Origin: Gemmatimonas sp.
GTDB taxonomy: Bacteria > Gemmatimonadota > Gemmatimonadetes > Gemmatimonadales > Gemmatimonadaceae
Assembly (NCBI GenBank): GCA_023910675.1
Contig: JAAVWC010000001.1
Location: 1 to 64,000, forward strand
Direction of reading: 5' to 3'
Length of the DNA: 64,000 bases
Each line of letters starts with the position of its first letter. Position 1 is the stretch's first letter. The position numbers and the translations under genes are program-made. The notes below the pieces were generated by a model that saw only the letters and a list, made by a program, of their open reading frames with translations, did no database searches and was not told the origin of the DNA. Positions 42,590 to 52,099 of this stretch are shown in pieces.

Positions 42590-45500
42590 ACGGCACGCTC
42601 GGTAGACGACGTCAGCGCGTGGTAGCCCGACCAGAAGCCATCGGCGAGCGCCATGAAGTCGTCGGCCAACTCTTCTACCGGCTGCGTACCGCGCCACAGG
42701 AGCTGCACGTACGGGTCGGCACTATCCCCTCGACCAAAGTCATCGTTCTTCTCGTACATGGCGATCGCGGCGTCGAGTCCGGGCTCTCCCTTGTGCGCCT
42801 TGGCGCTGAACACGCAGGCCGCTTCGGGAAAGTACGGCAGCGGAGACTGCCGGACTGCCCGCACCCCCTGCACGAGCAGATCGAGTTGGGGCATGGCGTT
42901 CTCCACTGGTGGAAGCAACAGCTCCTGGTCGCGGGCAATGATCCGCGTTGCCACGGGCGCTGCGGTCGCGCAGCGTACGACGTGAGCAATCCACGCGCGC
43001 GTTTTGTCTCTGGTGTTGAGCTTCCCGGCGCGTGCCCGCCACTGTTCACCAGGGAGCTGTTGCCCCAGCTGACCACGGAGCACCCAGTCGGCGCCGTGCA
43101 CCTCGACCGACAACGGCGCCAGAAAGGCCGGAGTGCCCACACGGGTGAGCATCGGCGTCATTTCGCGCCGCAGGCGATCATGCCACTGCGCCCCAAGGGC
43201 GCCCACGGGCAACTCGCCGGTCGCGACGTCGAGTGCCCGCTCGCGTGCGGCGTTGCCGCGCCCCAACAGCGAGCGATCGAGCATGCGCTGCTGCACACGA
43301 TGGCGCAGCAGTGGGTCCATATCTGTTGGCTCCACGTCGTCAATCAGCGTTTCGTCGGCCGCGACGCTCAGCTGCAGCACACGCCGGCAGTATACGCGGG
43401 CGGGGTTGAGCCACATGTCGACGAGGTCATCGATGGTGAGCTCGAGCATCGGCTCACCGCCGGCGTGCCAGTCGCGCTGCAACGACGGGACTGGCGGTAG
43501 TGACGACAGGAAGGCCGGTACGGGATGCCGCTGCAGCGATGCCTGCACCGTCGCCGCCATCTGCTGATCGAAGCTGAAGAGCCGATGATCGCGGGTGCTG
43601 TCGTCGGTGAAGTAGGCCGTACTGAATGGCTGCAGCGGGTGCTCCACACGCAGGGTTTGCGAGAGCGGCGTGGGGCCACCGTGCATGGCATCGAGGCGAT
43701 CGAGCAGCTCGGTGACGACGATGGACGGCGCAATGTGGGTGTTGTTCGTCTGCGAGCGCCCCACGTAGGAGAGCATGAGCCGGTCGCCCGCACTCATGAG
43801 CGTGTCGAGCACCAGCTGCCGATCGTCGGCGCGCGGATCGCGGTCACCAACATGCGGGTCGCTCGAGAGAACGTCGAAGGCAGGACGCCTAATGCGACGC
43901 GGATACGCGCGATCGTCGAGACCGAGCATGACGATGATCCGGTGCGGGATGGCGCGCATGGGCTTCATGGCGCAGATCGTGAGTCCGCCCGTAAGGAACC
44001 CACTGGCGGGTTCGTCTTCGGCCAACGTGTCGGCTACCCAATCGCGCACCACGTCGAACGACACGGGATACGCTGCTTCCGAGCGGGTCCCTTGCGCGCT
44101 TGCGCGAGTGTCGGTGAGTTCGGCCAAACGCCCGAGGTCACGCGACAACCGGTCGATCACCGCGCGCTCGTCCACGTCGTCGGAGCGAACGAGCCAGTCG
44201 AGTGTGTCCTGCAGCACGCGGGTCCATTCGTCGAGCGGGCGCTCCGTCCGCAAGACATCGAGACGCGTACACAGGCCTTCCACCCACTCCACGAACTGCC
44301 CCAACAGCTCGGCGTTGCCCATGAGATCACCAGCCACCGGAAGCACACCGCCAGACAATGCCTCCACACGCCCCGTGGCGTAGCCGGCAAGCAACCGGTC
44401 GAGCCCGCGGCGCCAGCTGTTCTCTTCGAAGCCGGGGACGTCCTGCAACGCGGCGCGGGCGGCACCGTCGTAGCCCCAGCGAATGGCAGCGTCTTCGATC
44501 CACGTGGTGATCTGATCGACGTCTGACGGGGCAATCCCCACCGCCTGCCGCACGAGCGGCTGAGTCAGCAGCTCGAGCACCTCGCTCGCGGTCAACCGCG
44601 ACGAGACCAACCCGAGCATGGTGCTCAGGGCGCGCGCCGGAGCCGACTCGCGCGACATGGTGCGATCCGCCACGCGATACGGAATATGCGGACGCTGCTC
44701 GTCGCCTCGGGTGCGCGCGTGGCCGAAGATCGCTTCCGCCAACGGCGCGTACTGCTCCACGTCGGGCGCCATGACGAGCACGTCGTGGGGGCGCAGCGTG
44801 GGGTCGGCGGCAAATGCGTCGAGCAACTGATCGCGCAAGACCTCGAGCTCTCGCATGGGAGAGTGACACACCTGCACCGAGAGCGAGCGGTCACCACCCG
44901 TCACCGACAGCGGGGCGACGGCACCCATACGCAGCGACTGCTGCAACTGCGCGAGCACGCTGTCCGCGCCGCCCGCGGCGGCCGTCGGGATGTGCTCGAT
45001 GACGGGAAGTACACCACGCACATCGGGATGCATGAGCAGCCCGAGAAAATCGCGCGACGATTGACCGAAGGCTTCGAAGAACGGATGCCGCACTGCGCCC
45101 GGCCGCCAGCTGTCGGCGTTGGGGAGCAGCACGTGAAACGTGACAGGCACGAATCGGCTTACCGCACGCAGAAGCCGGATGAAGAGTGGCGGCAACGTGG
45201 ACACACCGAACACCGAGACCCGCTCCGGCAGCCCCTCGGGGCGTTGCGCGACCGATTCCAGGCGCTCGACCGTCTGCAGGAACCAGCGGGCAAAGTGCGC
45301 CGGCCGCTCATTGGCGAGCAGCGTGCGCCAGAGCGCGGCCTGCCACGCCTCGTGCGCGTTGGTCGTGAGTGGGTCGCGCCCCTCCTCCCACCCGACGAGG
45401 ACCTCAGGACGGTAGAGACGGTACTCGTCGAAGCGAGCGGCAATCTGCCGCGCCAGTCCGTAGCGCTTGGCGTCGGTGCCCCCCTGCAGGAACGCGCGCA

Positions 45501-45864
45501 ACGGCTCGCAGACGTCCTGTGCGAGCAGCGCGTCATCAACCAGCAGCGCAAAGAGCCGCCAAACGAGCGCCTGCTCCTCGAAACGCGCATCGATGGTGAC
45601 GCCATCGCCGGTGGCAAAATGCGGATCACGCTGCAGTCCCGCCGCCAATCGTCGGCAGAACGCGGCCGGAAACGGGAGCGCCAGCGAGGCCGCGCACCCA
45701 TGCCGGAGCGCCAGCTGCTGACGGACCCACCGCTCCATGCCGAGCGATTGCACGATGATGCACTCGTCGAGTAACGGCGGCAGCGGGGAGGCGGTGAGTT
45801 CCTGCGCCATTCGGGAGAGCAGCGCCGCCGGCGAGTCGCCCGTGATGATCCTCAATTGCGTCAT
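42586..45864 (-). CDS. recC: Exodeoxyribonuclease V subunit gamma (RecC)
   Basis: 1092 residues. It begins LRIITGDSPAALLSRMAQEL, and contains IIVQSLGMERWVRQQLALRHG and VTFHVLLPN, typical of RecC: a catalytically dead helicase-like pair of domains and a defective nuclease domain that splits DNA strands and recognises chi. The conserved helicase motifs are degenerate, as expected. The start at 45864 is chosen because the protein then aligns from its first residues; longer starts overlap the divergent helicase gene. It is the first gene of the recCBD operon, with 46 bp to the divergent neighbour. Confidence 0.94.
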   Translation of the reverse strand: MTQLRIITGDSPAALLSRMAQELTASPLPPLLDECIIVQSLGMERWVRQQLALRHGCAASLALPFPAAFCRRLAAGLQRDPHFATGDGVTIDARFEEQALVWRLFALLVDDALLAQDVCEPLRAFLQGGTDAKRYGLARQIAARFDEYRLYRPEVLVGWEEGRDPLTTNAHEAWQAALWRTLLANERPAHFARWFLQTVERLESVAQRPEGLPERVSVFGVSTLPPLFIRLLRAVSRFVPVTFHVLLPNADSWRPGAVRHPFFEAFGQSSRDFLGLLMHPDVRGVLPVIEHIPTAAAGGADSVLAQLQQSLRMGAVAPLSVTGGDRSLSVQVCHSPMRELEVLRDQLLDAFAADPTLRPHDVLVMAPDVEQYAPLAEAIFGHARTRGDEQRPHIPYRVADRTMSRESAPARALSTMLGLVSSRLTASEVLELLTQPLVRQAVGIAPSDVDQITTWIEDAAIRWGYDGAARAALQDVPGFEENSWRRGLDRLLAGYATGRVEALSGGVLPVAGDLMGNAELLGQFVEWVEGLCTRLDVLRTERPLDEWTRVLQDTLDWLVRSDDVDERAVIDRLSRDLGRLAELTDTRASAQGTRSEAAYPVSFDVVRDWVADTLAEDEPASGFLTGGLTICAMKPMRAIPHRIIVMLGLDDRAYPRRIRRPAFDVLSSDPHVGDRDPRADDRQLVLDTLMSAGDRLMLSYVGRSQTNNTHIAPSIVVTELLDRLDAMHGGPTPLSQTLRVEHPLQPFSTAYFTDDSTRDHRLFSFDQQMAATVQASLQRHPVPAFLSSLPPVPSLQRDWHAGGEPMLELTIDDLVDMWLNPARVYCRRVLQLSVAADETLIDDVEPTDMDPLLRHRVQQRMLDRSLLGRGNAARERALDVATGELPVGALGAQWHDRLRREMTPMLTRVGTPAFLAPLSVEVHGADWVLRGQLGQQLPGEQWRARAGKLNTRDKTRAWIAHVVRCATAAPVATRIIARDQELLLPPVENAMPQLDLLVQGVRAVRQSPLPYFPEAACVFSAKAHKGEPGLDAAIAMYEKNDDFGRGDSADPYVQLLWRGTQPVEELADDFMALADGFWSGYHALTSSTERAV

Positions 45865-45910
45865 GGCTGTAATGTGCCGCGTTGCTCTGACAATCGGGAT
45901 ATGTTGCGGC

Positions 45911-47542
45911 GTGCCAAACGCCGCCCCGCCCTCCACCCTTCGTGTATACCGTTTCCAGCGCGACGATGACGTGCTGGTGTTCGACCCGTCCCACCCGGGG
46001 AGCGGGTATGTGCAGTTCTTCTCCCTCGATCGCGACGACGTCCGCAAATTCGTCCGCGATGCCGTGCGCCCGCAGTTGGTCCGGATCACCGATCCGGCGC
46101 ACCGGGACGCGGCTCTGGCCCGGTATGCGCGCTGGCGCGCCGCCCAGCCGGTCGCGCCGCCAGCGGCCCCGCCGCCGGAGCGGCCGCCAATCGCACGTCG
46201 CACGGTCACACACCGGGTACGTGAAGCGCCCGCCACCCCCGCACGTGACACGCGCCCAAGCCCCGAGCTGGAGGCCCTGATCGCGTACGTGGCCCGCGGA
46301 CGCACGCGCCCCCTGTTCGTGACCGGACGCGCCGGCACCGGCAAAAGCACCGCCCTGCGCGCACTCGCCGCCCAGTATCACGGGCGCGCCGCCGTGCTCG
46401 CCCCTACCGGACTCGCCGCCCTCAACGCCGGCGGGCAGACCATTCACAGCTTCTTCAAGTTCCCGCTCAAGGCTCTCACGGAACTGGACATCCGTCGCGG
46501 GCCGTGGATGCGCGTGGCCCGTCAGCTCGAGCTGTTGATCATCGACGAAGTGAGCATGGTGCGCGCCGATGTGATGGATGCCATCGACCTCGCGCTCCAA
46601 CTGGCACGCGGAACTCGCGCCGCCTTCGGAGGCGTGCAGGTCGTGCTCTTTGGCGATCCGTATCAGTTGCCGCCCATCGTGGCGCGCGAGCAGGACGAGG
46701 AGTTCAGCGCGCTCGGCTACCCCAGCCCCTTCTTCTTCGACGCCCGCGTCTTTCGTACCACACCGCTCGGCGCCTTCGAATTCACGACGGTGTATCGTCA
46801 GCGCGATCCGGCGTGGATCGCGATGCTCGACCGGCTGCGATTGGGAAGCGCCACCGGCGCCGATACATCACACCTGCGCACGCGCGTGGACGCCGTCGAT
46901 ACCGGCGAACTCGACGATCGAATCGTGCTTACCGCCTATCGCAAATCGGCCGACGCGCTCAATGCGCGACGGCTCTCGGCGCTCGACGATCGTCCGGTGA
47001 CCTTCAGCGCCGAACGCAGCGGCGTGTTTCTGCGCGAGGGGTGGGAGCGCAACGAGCCGGCGCCGGACCCGCTCGTGCTCAAGCGTGGCGCCCGCGTCAT
47101 GTTCGTGAAGAACGACGCTGAGCAAGCGTGGGTGAACGGGACGCTGGGCGACGTCGAAGCCATTGCCGCCGACGAAGTGCGCGTGCGGCTGGACGACGGC
47201 TCACGCGTGACGGTGACGCCGCAGGAGTGGGTGCAACAGGAGTACTCGATTGACGATGACGGCGAGCTGTGCACTCGGCCCGTGGGCCGGTATCGCCAGC
47301 TGCCACTACAGCTGGCGTGGGCCGTCACCATTCACAAGTCGCAGGGACTCACCTTCGATCATGTGCATGTCGACTTGGGGCGCGGCGCCTTTGCCGCGGG
47401 GCAGAGCTACGTGGCACTCAGCCGGTGTCGCACACTCGAGGGACTCACGCTGCAGCGCGCACTCACGCGCGCCGACGTGATTGTCGATGCGCGCGTGACG
47501 GCGTTTTTTGCGTCGACAGCGGGGCAATTGCCCGCCGGTTAG
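45911..47542 (+). CDS. Pif1/RecD2-like SF1B helicase
   Basis: About 543 residues from a GTG start (PNAAPPSTLRVYRFQ). After an N-terminal 60-residue beta segment and a Pro/Ala-rich linker, the helicase core has Walker A FVTGRAGTGKST (about 136-147), APTGLAALNAGGQTIHSFF, IIDEVSMVRADVMDAID, FGDPYQLPPI, an SH3-like insert (ARVMFVKNDAEQAWVNGTLG) and VTIHKSQGLTFDHVHVDLG with YVALSRCRTLEGL. This is the Pif1/RecD family of 5'-3' DNA helicases. Being divergent from recCBD suggests a role in the same repair context. Upstream ATG codons at 45863/45872 are possible but would lie over recC. Confidence 0.88.
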   Translation: MPNAAPPSTLRVYRFQRDDDVLVFDPSHPGSGYVQFFSLDRDDVRKFVRDAVRPQLVRITDPAHRDAALARYARWRAAQPVAPPAAPPPERPPIARRTVTHRVREAPATPARDTRPSPELEALIAYVARGRTRPLFVTGRAGTGKSTALRALAAQYHGRAAVLAPTGLAALNAGGQTIHSFFKFPLKALTELDIRRGPWMRVARQLELLIIDEVSMVRADVMDAIDLALQLARGTRAAFGGVQVVLFGDPYQLPPIVAREQDEEFSALGYPSPFFFDARVFRTTPLGAFEFTTVYRQRDPAWIAMLDRLRLGSATGADTSHLRTRVDAVDTGELDDRIVLTAYRKSADALNARRLSALDDRPVTFSAERSGVFLREGWERNEPAPDPLVLKRGARVMFVKNDAEQAWVNGTLGDVEAIAADEVRVRLDDGSRVTVTPQEWVQQEYSIDDDGELCTRPVGRYRQLPLQLAWAVTIHKSQGLTFDHVHVDLGRGAFAAGQSYVALSRCRTLEGLTLQRALTRADVIVDARVTAFFASTAGQLPAG

Positions 47543-48867
47543 GGAAGCACCTTGTCAGCCGCAATGACCGCGTTGAGCAGTACGTTGGCCCCGTTGGTGA
47601 TATCGGCCGCGCGCGAGAACTCGCGCGGCGAATGACTGATGCCGCCAACACTGGGCACGAAGATCATCGCCATCGGGGCAATGTGCGCGACTTCCTGCGC
47701 GTCGTGCCCTGCACCGCTGGGCATGCGCTGATGCGTGAGGCCGAGGGCCCCCGCGCTCGACTCCACCACCTGCGTGAGTCGCGTATCGCTGAGCGCCGGC
47801 GTGCTGTTCACCATCTGCGTGAAGGCGAACGTCGTGCTGGTGGCTTTGCCGATGTCACGGCCGAGCTGCTCGAAGCGCGCGGTGAAGCGGTCGATGGTGG
47901 CTTGACTGAGATCGCGCAGATCGACGGTGAGCGTGACCTGCCCCGGAATGACATTGGTGGTGTTGGGGAGCACGTTGAGACGTCCCACGGTAGCGACCTG
48001 TCGGCCCGCTTCGCCGCGGATCGCTTCGTTCACCGCGACGGTGAACGTGGCGGCGGCCAGCATGGCGTCCTGTCGCTGATCCATGGGCGTCGCGCCCGCA
48101 TGGTTGGCAAAGCCCGTAATGGTGATTTCGAACCAGCGAAGCCCCACGATGCCGTCGACCACACCAATCTGCCGGTGGTTCTTCTCCAGCTGTCCGCCCT
48201 GCTCGATGTGCAGTTCGAGGTAGCCCGCCAGGTCCCCCCGTTTGCGGACGCTTTCGGTCAGGCGCGACACGTCGCCACCAATGATGCCGATGCCTTCACG
48301 TACGGTCTTGCCACTGCGCGCGACCTTGTCGAGATCGGCCGGCGTGAGCAGGCCCACGGCAATCTTGCTGCCAATCGTACCGCCTTCTTCGTTCTGCCAC
48401 ACCACCACTTCCAGCGGATGGCGCAGGCGGACCTTCTGCTCGAGCAGCGAGCGTGCCACTTCGATGGCGCCGAACGATCCCACGGGCCCGTCGTAGTTGC
48501 CGCCATCGGTCACCGAGTCGACGTGCGAGCCGATGAGGATGGGCTTGAGCGCCGAGTCCGTCCCGGGAAGGCGCGCGAGCATGTTGCCGGCGGTATCGAG
48601 ACGCATGGTGAGGCCGCTCTGCGCAAAGAGCTCCTTCGTGAACGCACGCCCGGCGAGGTCGGCCGCGCTGTACGCGACGCGATTGATTCCTGACGCGGTA
48701 CGCCCGATGGCATCGAACTGTGCCAGCCACCCGTTGAGCCGCTCGCCGTTGACGACCCGCGCGGCCTGCGTGGCCGTCTCCGGCCACGGCCCCGTCATTG
48801 CGAGGCCTCCGAAGGCAGGGAGCGCCGCAAGGGTGGCGGCGTGCTGGACGAACTGGCGACGGTGCAT
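47539..48867 (-). CDS. Exported M20-family amidohydrolase (allantoate/N-carbamoyl-amino-acid hydrolase type)
   Basis: 442 residues starting MHRRQFVQHAATLAALPAFGG, a Tat-like signal; an ATG four codons upstream (48879) is possible. It has the binuclear-metal motifs GSHVDSVTDGGNYDG, WQNEEGG and ELHIEQGGQL, the dimerisation-domain GFANHAGATPMDQRQDA, and the distal SGAGHDAQEVAHIAPMAMIFVP segment. Homologues hydrolyse N-carbamoyl amino acids, allantoate or ureidoglycolate to amine plus ammonia and CO2. A periplasmic location is inferred from the signal. Its stop overlaps the end of the convergent helicase gene by 4 bp. Confidence 0.88.
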   Translation of the reverse strand: MHRRQFVQHAATLAALPAFGGLAMTGPWPETATQAARVVNGERLNGWLAQFDAIGRTASGINRVAYSAADLAGRAFTKELFAQSGLTMRLDTAGNMLARLPGTDSALKPILIGSHVDSVTDGGNYDGPVGSFGAIEVARSLLEQKVRLRHPLEVVVWQNEEGGTIGSKIAVGLLTPADLDKVARSGKTVREGIGIIGGDVSRLTESVRKRGDLAGYLELHIEQGGQLEKNHRQIGVVDGIVGLRWFEITITGFANHAGATPMDQRQDAMLAAATFTVAVNEAIRGEAGRQVATVGRLNVLPNTTNVIPGQVTLTVDLRDLSQATIDRFTARFEQLGRDIGKATSTTFAFTQMVNSTPALSDTRLTQVVESSAGALGLTHQRMPSGAGHDAQEVAHIAPMAMIFVPSVGGISHSPREFSRAADITNGANVLLNAVIAADKVLP

Positions 48868-48992
48868 GGCAGGAAGCATGGAGGGACACTCGGAAACAAC
48901 GCGCATTGGCACCTTAACAGACTACCCTCGCGTGAACGCAAACGCGAGGTAGCTTGAGCCAGTATCGCTGCGCCGACCCAAGCCCCATCGCC

Positions 48993-51047
48993 ATGCTCCG
49001 CCGTCTGCTCCTCGCGTCTCTCGTTGCCACGCCGGCTGCTGCCCAGACGGCCAACTGGCCCGTGTATCACGGCAACGACGATCACACGCACTACACCACG
49101 CTGTCGCAGATTTCACCCGCCAATGTAAAGCAGCTCACGGTGGCGTGGACCTTCGACACGAAGGACGCCTTTGCCGGCTCGGAAATGCAGGCGAATCCCA
49201 TCGTGATCGACGGCGTGTTGTACGCGACGACGCCCAAGATGCAGGTGATTGCCCTCAATGCGGCGTCGGGCCAGCAGATCTGGCGCTTCGATCCGCTCAA
49301 CGGCGCGCCGCCGACGTCGCGCATTCGGCATCGCGGGGTGGTCGTCACCGGTGACCGCGTGCTCTTCAACTATCGCAACCGGCTTTACGCGCTCGATCGC
49401 ACCACGGGGCGCCCCATTCGCACCTTTGGCGACAGCGGCTGGATCGATCTGCGCCAGGGACTCGGACGCCCTGTCGAAGGGTTGTCGGTGAGTGCCTCCA
49501 CACCCGGCGTCGTGTTCGGCGATCTGCTCATCATGGGCAGCACGGTCCCCGAGCAGCTGCCGAGTGCGCCAGGCGACATCCGCGCCTTCGACATCAACAC
49601 GGGCGCGTTGCGCTGGAGCTTCCACACTATTCCGCATCCGGGTGAACCGGGCTACGAGACGTGGCCCACCGATGCGTGGAAGATTGCCGGCGGCGCCAAT
49701 GCGTGGAGCGGCGTAACGCTCGACGCGGCGCGTGGCATGGTCTTCGCCGCCACGGGCTCGGCGAGCTACGACTTCTACGGCGCCAACCGATTGGGTGACA
49801 ATCTCTACGCGAACAGCGTGATTGCCCTCGATGCCAAGACCGGACAGCGGCTGTGGCACTATCAGGTGCTCAAGCACGACCTGTGGGATCGCGATTTGCC
49901 GGCCGCACCGATGCTCGTCACGGTGCAGCGCGACGGACGCTCTGTCGATGCGCTCGCGCAGATCACCAAAACCGGACACACGTTTCTCTTCGATCGCGTC
50001 ACGGGTACGCCGCTCTTTCCCATCGAGCCGCAGCCCATGCCCAAGCAAGCGCTGCCCGGCGATCAGACGTCGCCCACGCAGAGCTTTCCCGTGAGTCCGC
50101 CGCCGTTCGCGCGGCAGCGGCTCACGCGCGCCGACCTCACGCGGCGCACGCCGGCGGCGTATCGCGCGGCACTCAAGACCTTCACTGAATACAACACGCC
50201 ACATCCGTTCACGGCGCCGAACGGGAAGGGGATCATCATCTATCCCGGCGTGGACGGCGGCGGTGAGTGGGGCGGGCCGGCCTTCGACCCCAAGACGGGG
50301 CTGATGTACGTCAACTCGAACGAAATGGCGTGGCTGCTCAAGCTCGTGCCGCGCAGCGATGCGTCGCTGTACAGCGCCAACTGCGCCGGCTGCCACGGCG
50401 ATGCGCGCAAGGGGACGGCTATTGGTCCGTCGCTGCTGGATATTGCCTCGCGCCGTTCACGCGAGCAGATCGCGCAGATGGTACGCGAAGGGACGGGCCG
50501 CATGCCGGGCTTTGGTGGCGCCATGGACGGCACGGCCATCAACGACATCGTGAACTATCTCGTCACGGGTAAAGACGAGACGAAGGCGAAGACGGCGGCG
50601 GCGCCAAACCCGTACACGCTGCCATATCGCACGGCGTACTTCGATATCTTTCTCGATCACGAAGGATATCCCGGTGTACAGACGCCATGGGGTACCCTCA
50701 ACGCCATCGACCTCAACAAGGGCACGATCGCGTGGTCGATTCCGTTTGGCGAGTATCCCAAGCTCGCCGCAAAGGGTGTTCGCAACACCGGGACCGACAG
50801 CTACGGCGGAGCCATTGTCACGGAGAACGGGCTGCTCATCATTGCCGCCACGACGTATGACAACAAGATCCGCGCCTACGACAAATCCAACGGCAAGAAG
50901 CTGTGGGAAGCCACGCTGCCCTTTGCCGGCAATGCCACGCCAAGTACGTACATGGTAGACGGCAAGCAGTACATCGTCATTGCCTGCGGCGGCGGCAAGA
51001 ACGGCGCGCCGAGTGGTGGCGTGTACGTGGCCTTCGCGCTTCCCTGA
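48993..51047 (+). CDS. PQQ-dependent dehydrogenase with inserted cytochrome c domain
   Basis: 684 residues with a signal peptide (MLRRLLLASLVATPAAAQ). The eight-bladed propeller is recognisable by repeated ALDxxTGxxxW-type motifs (ALNAASGQQIWRF, ALDRTTGRPIRTF, AFDINTGALRWSF, ALDAKTGQRLWHYQ, ALITKTGHTFLFDR-type). A cytochrome c domain (CAGCH at about 464-468, with GRMPGFGGAM supplying the Met ligand) is inserted between blades near residue 455-530 rather than at the C-terminus. The enzyme should oxidise a sugar or alcohol in the periplasm and pass electrons through its own haem. PQQ synthesis genes are not in the window. Confidence 0.9.
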   Translation: MLRRLLLASLVATPAAAQTANWPVYHGNDDHTHYTTLSQISPANVKQLTVAWTFDTKDAFAGSEMQANPIVIDGVLYATTPKMQVIALNAASGQQIWRFDPLNGAPPTSRIRHRGVVVTGDRVLFNYRNRLYALDRTTGRPIRTFGDSGWIDLRQGLGRPVEGLSVSASTPGVVFGDLLIMGSTVPEQLPSAPGDIRAFDINTGALRWSFHTIPHPGEPGYETWPTDAWKIAGGANAWSGVTLDAARGMVFAATGSASYDFYGANRLGDNLYANSVIALDAKTGQRLWHYQVLKHDLWDRDLPAAPMLVTVQRDGRSVDALAQITKTGHTFLFDRVTGTPLFPIEPQPMPKQALPGDQTSPTQSFPVSPPPFARQRLTRADLTRRTPAAYRAALKTFTEYNTPHPFTAPNGKGIIIYPGVDGGGEWGGPAFDPKTGLMYVNSNEMAWLLKLVPRSDASLYSANCAGCHGDARKGTAIGPSLLDIASRRSREQIAQMVREGTGRMPGFGGAMDGTAINDIVNYLVTGKDETKAKTAAAPNPYTLPYRTAYFDIFLDHEGYPGVQTPWGTLNAIDLNKGTIAWSIPFGEYPKLAAKGVRNTGTDSYGGAIVTENGLLIIAATTYDNKIRAYDKSNGKKLWEATLPFAGNATPSTYMVDGKQYIVIACGGGKNGAPSGGVYVAFALP

Positions 51048-51058
51048 GTTTTTGAAAT

Positions 51059-52084
51059 ATGCCTACCGATAATTCTCCATCCCGTATTGCCGCCAAGTCA
51101 TTCGCGACTGCCACGCCGGAAGAATCCGATCTTGGCTTTGGTCGCGTGGCCGCGCAGGCGGTGCGCGGCCGCTTTCTCTCCCCCGACGGACACTCGACGG
51201 CGCGCAAGCTCGGCCTCAAGGGGCAGCGCACTGAACAGTTGTATCTGCGCGCCCTCAGCATGCCGTGGCCGGCGTTTCTGCTCTGGCTGGTGAGCGGGGT
51301 GTTGTTGCTCAACGGCATTTTTGCGCTGGGGTACCGCTCGCTCGGCGCTGGCGCCCTCCTCGGTACCGATTCCCTGGGCATCGATGACCCGTTCATGCAG
51401 GCGTTCGCGTACAGTGTGGGGATCTTCACCACGACGGGCACCGACGGCGTCCATGCCGTGGGTGCCACCGCGCACGCCCTCACCATCGCCCAGTCGATGT
51501 TGGGGCCCCTCATTGGCATGATCACCCTCGCACTCATTGTCGCCCGGCTCACGCGTCCCCGCGCGGCCATCCGCTTCAGTGAGTCGGCCGTGATTGCTCC
51601 GTACGAAGGCGGCCGAGCGCTGATGTTCCGCATTGTGAACGAGCTGCCCAGTGAACTCACCGAAGTCACGGCCAGCGTGAGCATCACCTGGTTCGAAAAC
51701 ATCGAGGGGCAACGCGAGCGCAATTTCCATCAGCTGCGCCTCGAACGGAACAACGTCACGTTCTTCCCGCTGCACTGGACCATCGTGCACCCCATCGACG
51801 AACGCAGTCCGTTGCGTGGCGTCACCCCCGAACGGCTGCGGCGCGGTGAAGCGGAAATTCTCATTCTCATCAGCGCACACGAAGAAACGTTCTCTACGCA
51901 GGTCTCGGTGCGGCACTCCTACGCCTGGGACGAAGTCACCTGGGACGCGAAGTTCACCAACATCTTCATCAACTCCATCGACGACGCCCTCGCGATCGAC
52001 ACCGAGCGTCTCAGCCGTTTTGATCGTTTGCCGGAGAACAGCACGAGAGTTCCTCCCGAGCACGAAGGAGCCGCACGACCCTGA
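51059..52084 (+). CDS. Kir-like (inward-rectifier) ion channel with atypical pore
   Basis: 341 residues. It has two transmembrane helices (about 71-92, PAFLLWLVSGVLLLNGIFALGY, and about 138-160, TIAQSMLGPLIGMITLALIVARL) with a pore helix between them, then a KirBac-type cytoplasmic immunoglobulin-like domain (PRAAIRFSESAVIAPYEGGRALMFRIVNEL, FPLHWTIVHPIDERSPLRG, ETFSTQVSVRHSYAWDEV). The selectivity-filter position reads TTTGTDG (Gly127-Gly130) instead of TxGYG, so K+ selectivity is doubtful. It begins 11 bp after the PQQ dehydrogenase and may be co-transcribed. The antiporter gene is convergent, with a 15-bp gap. Confidence 0.85.
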   Translation: MPTDNSPSRIAAKSFATATPEESDLGFGRVAAQAVRGRFLSPDGHSTARKLGLKGQRTEQLYLRALSMPWPAFLLWLVSGVLLLNGIFALGYRSLGAGALLGTDSLGIDDPFMQAFAYSVGIFTTTGTDGVHAVGATAHALTIAQSMLGPLIGMITLALIVARLTRPRAAIRFSESAVIAPYEGGRALMFRIVNELPSELTEVTASVSITWFENIEGQRERNFHQLRLERNNVTFFPLHWTIVHPIDERSPLRGVTPERLRRGEAEILILISAHEETFSTQVSVRHSYAWDEVTWDAKFTNIFINSIDDALAIDTERLSRFDRLPENSTRVPPEHEGAARP

Positions 52085-52099
52085 ATTGCCGCGGCGGCG

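Noticed and set aside
45737..45910. Longer N-terminus for the Pif1-like helicase
   Set aside because: The extra 58 codons overlap the beginning of recC and have no similarity to helicase N-termini; GTG 45911 is a better start.
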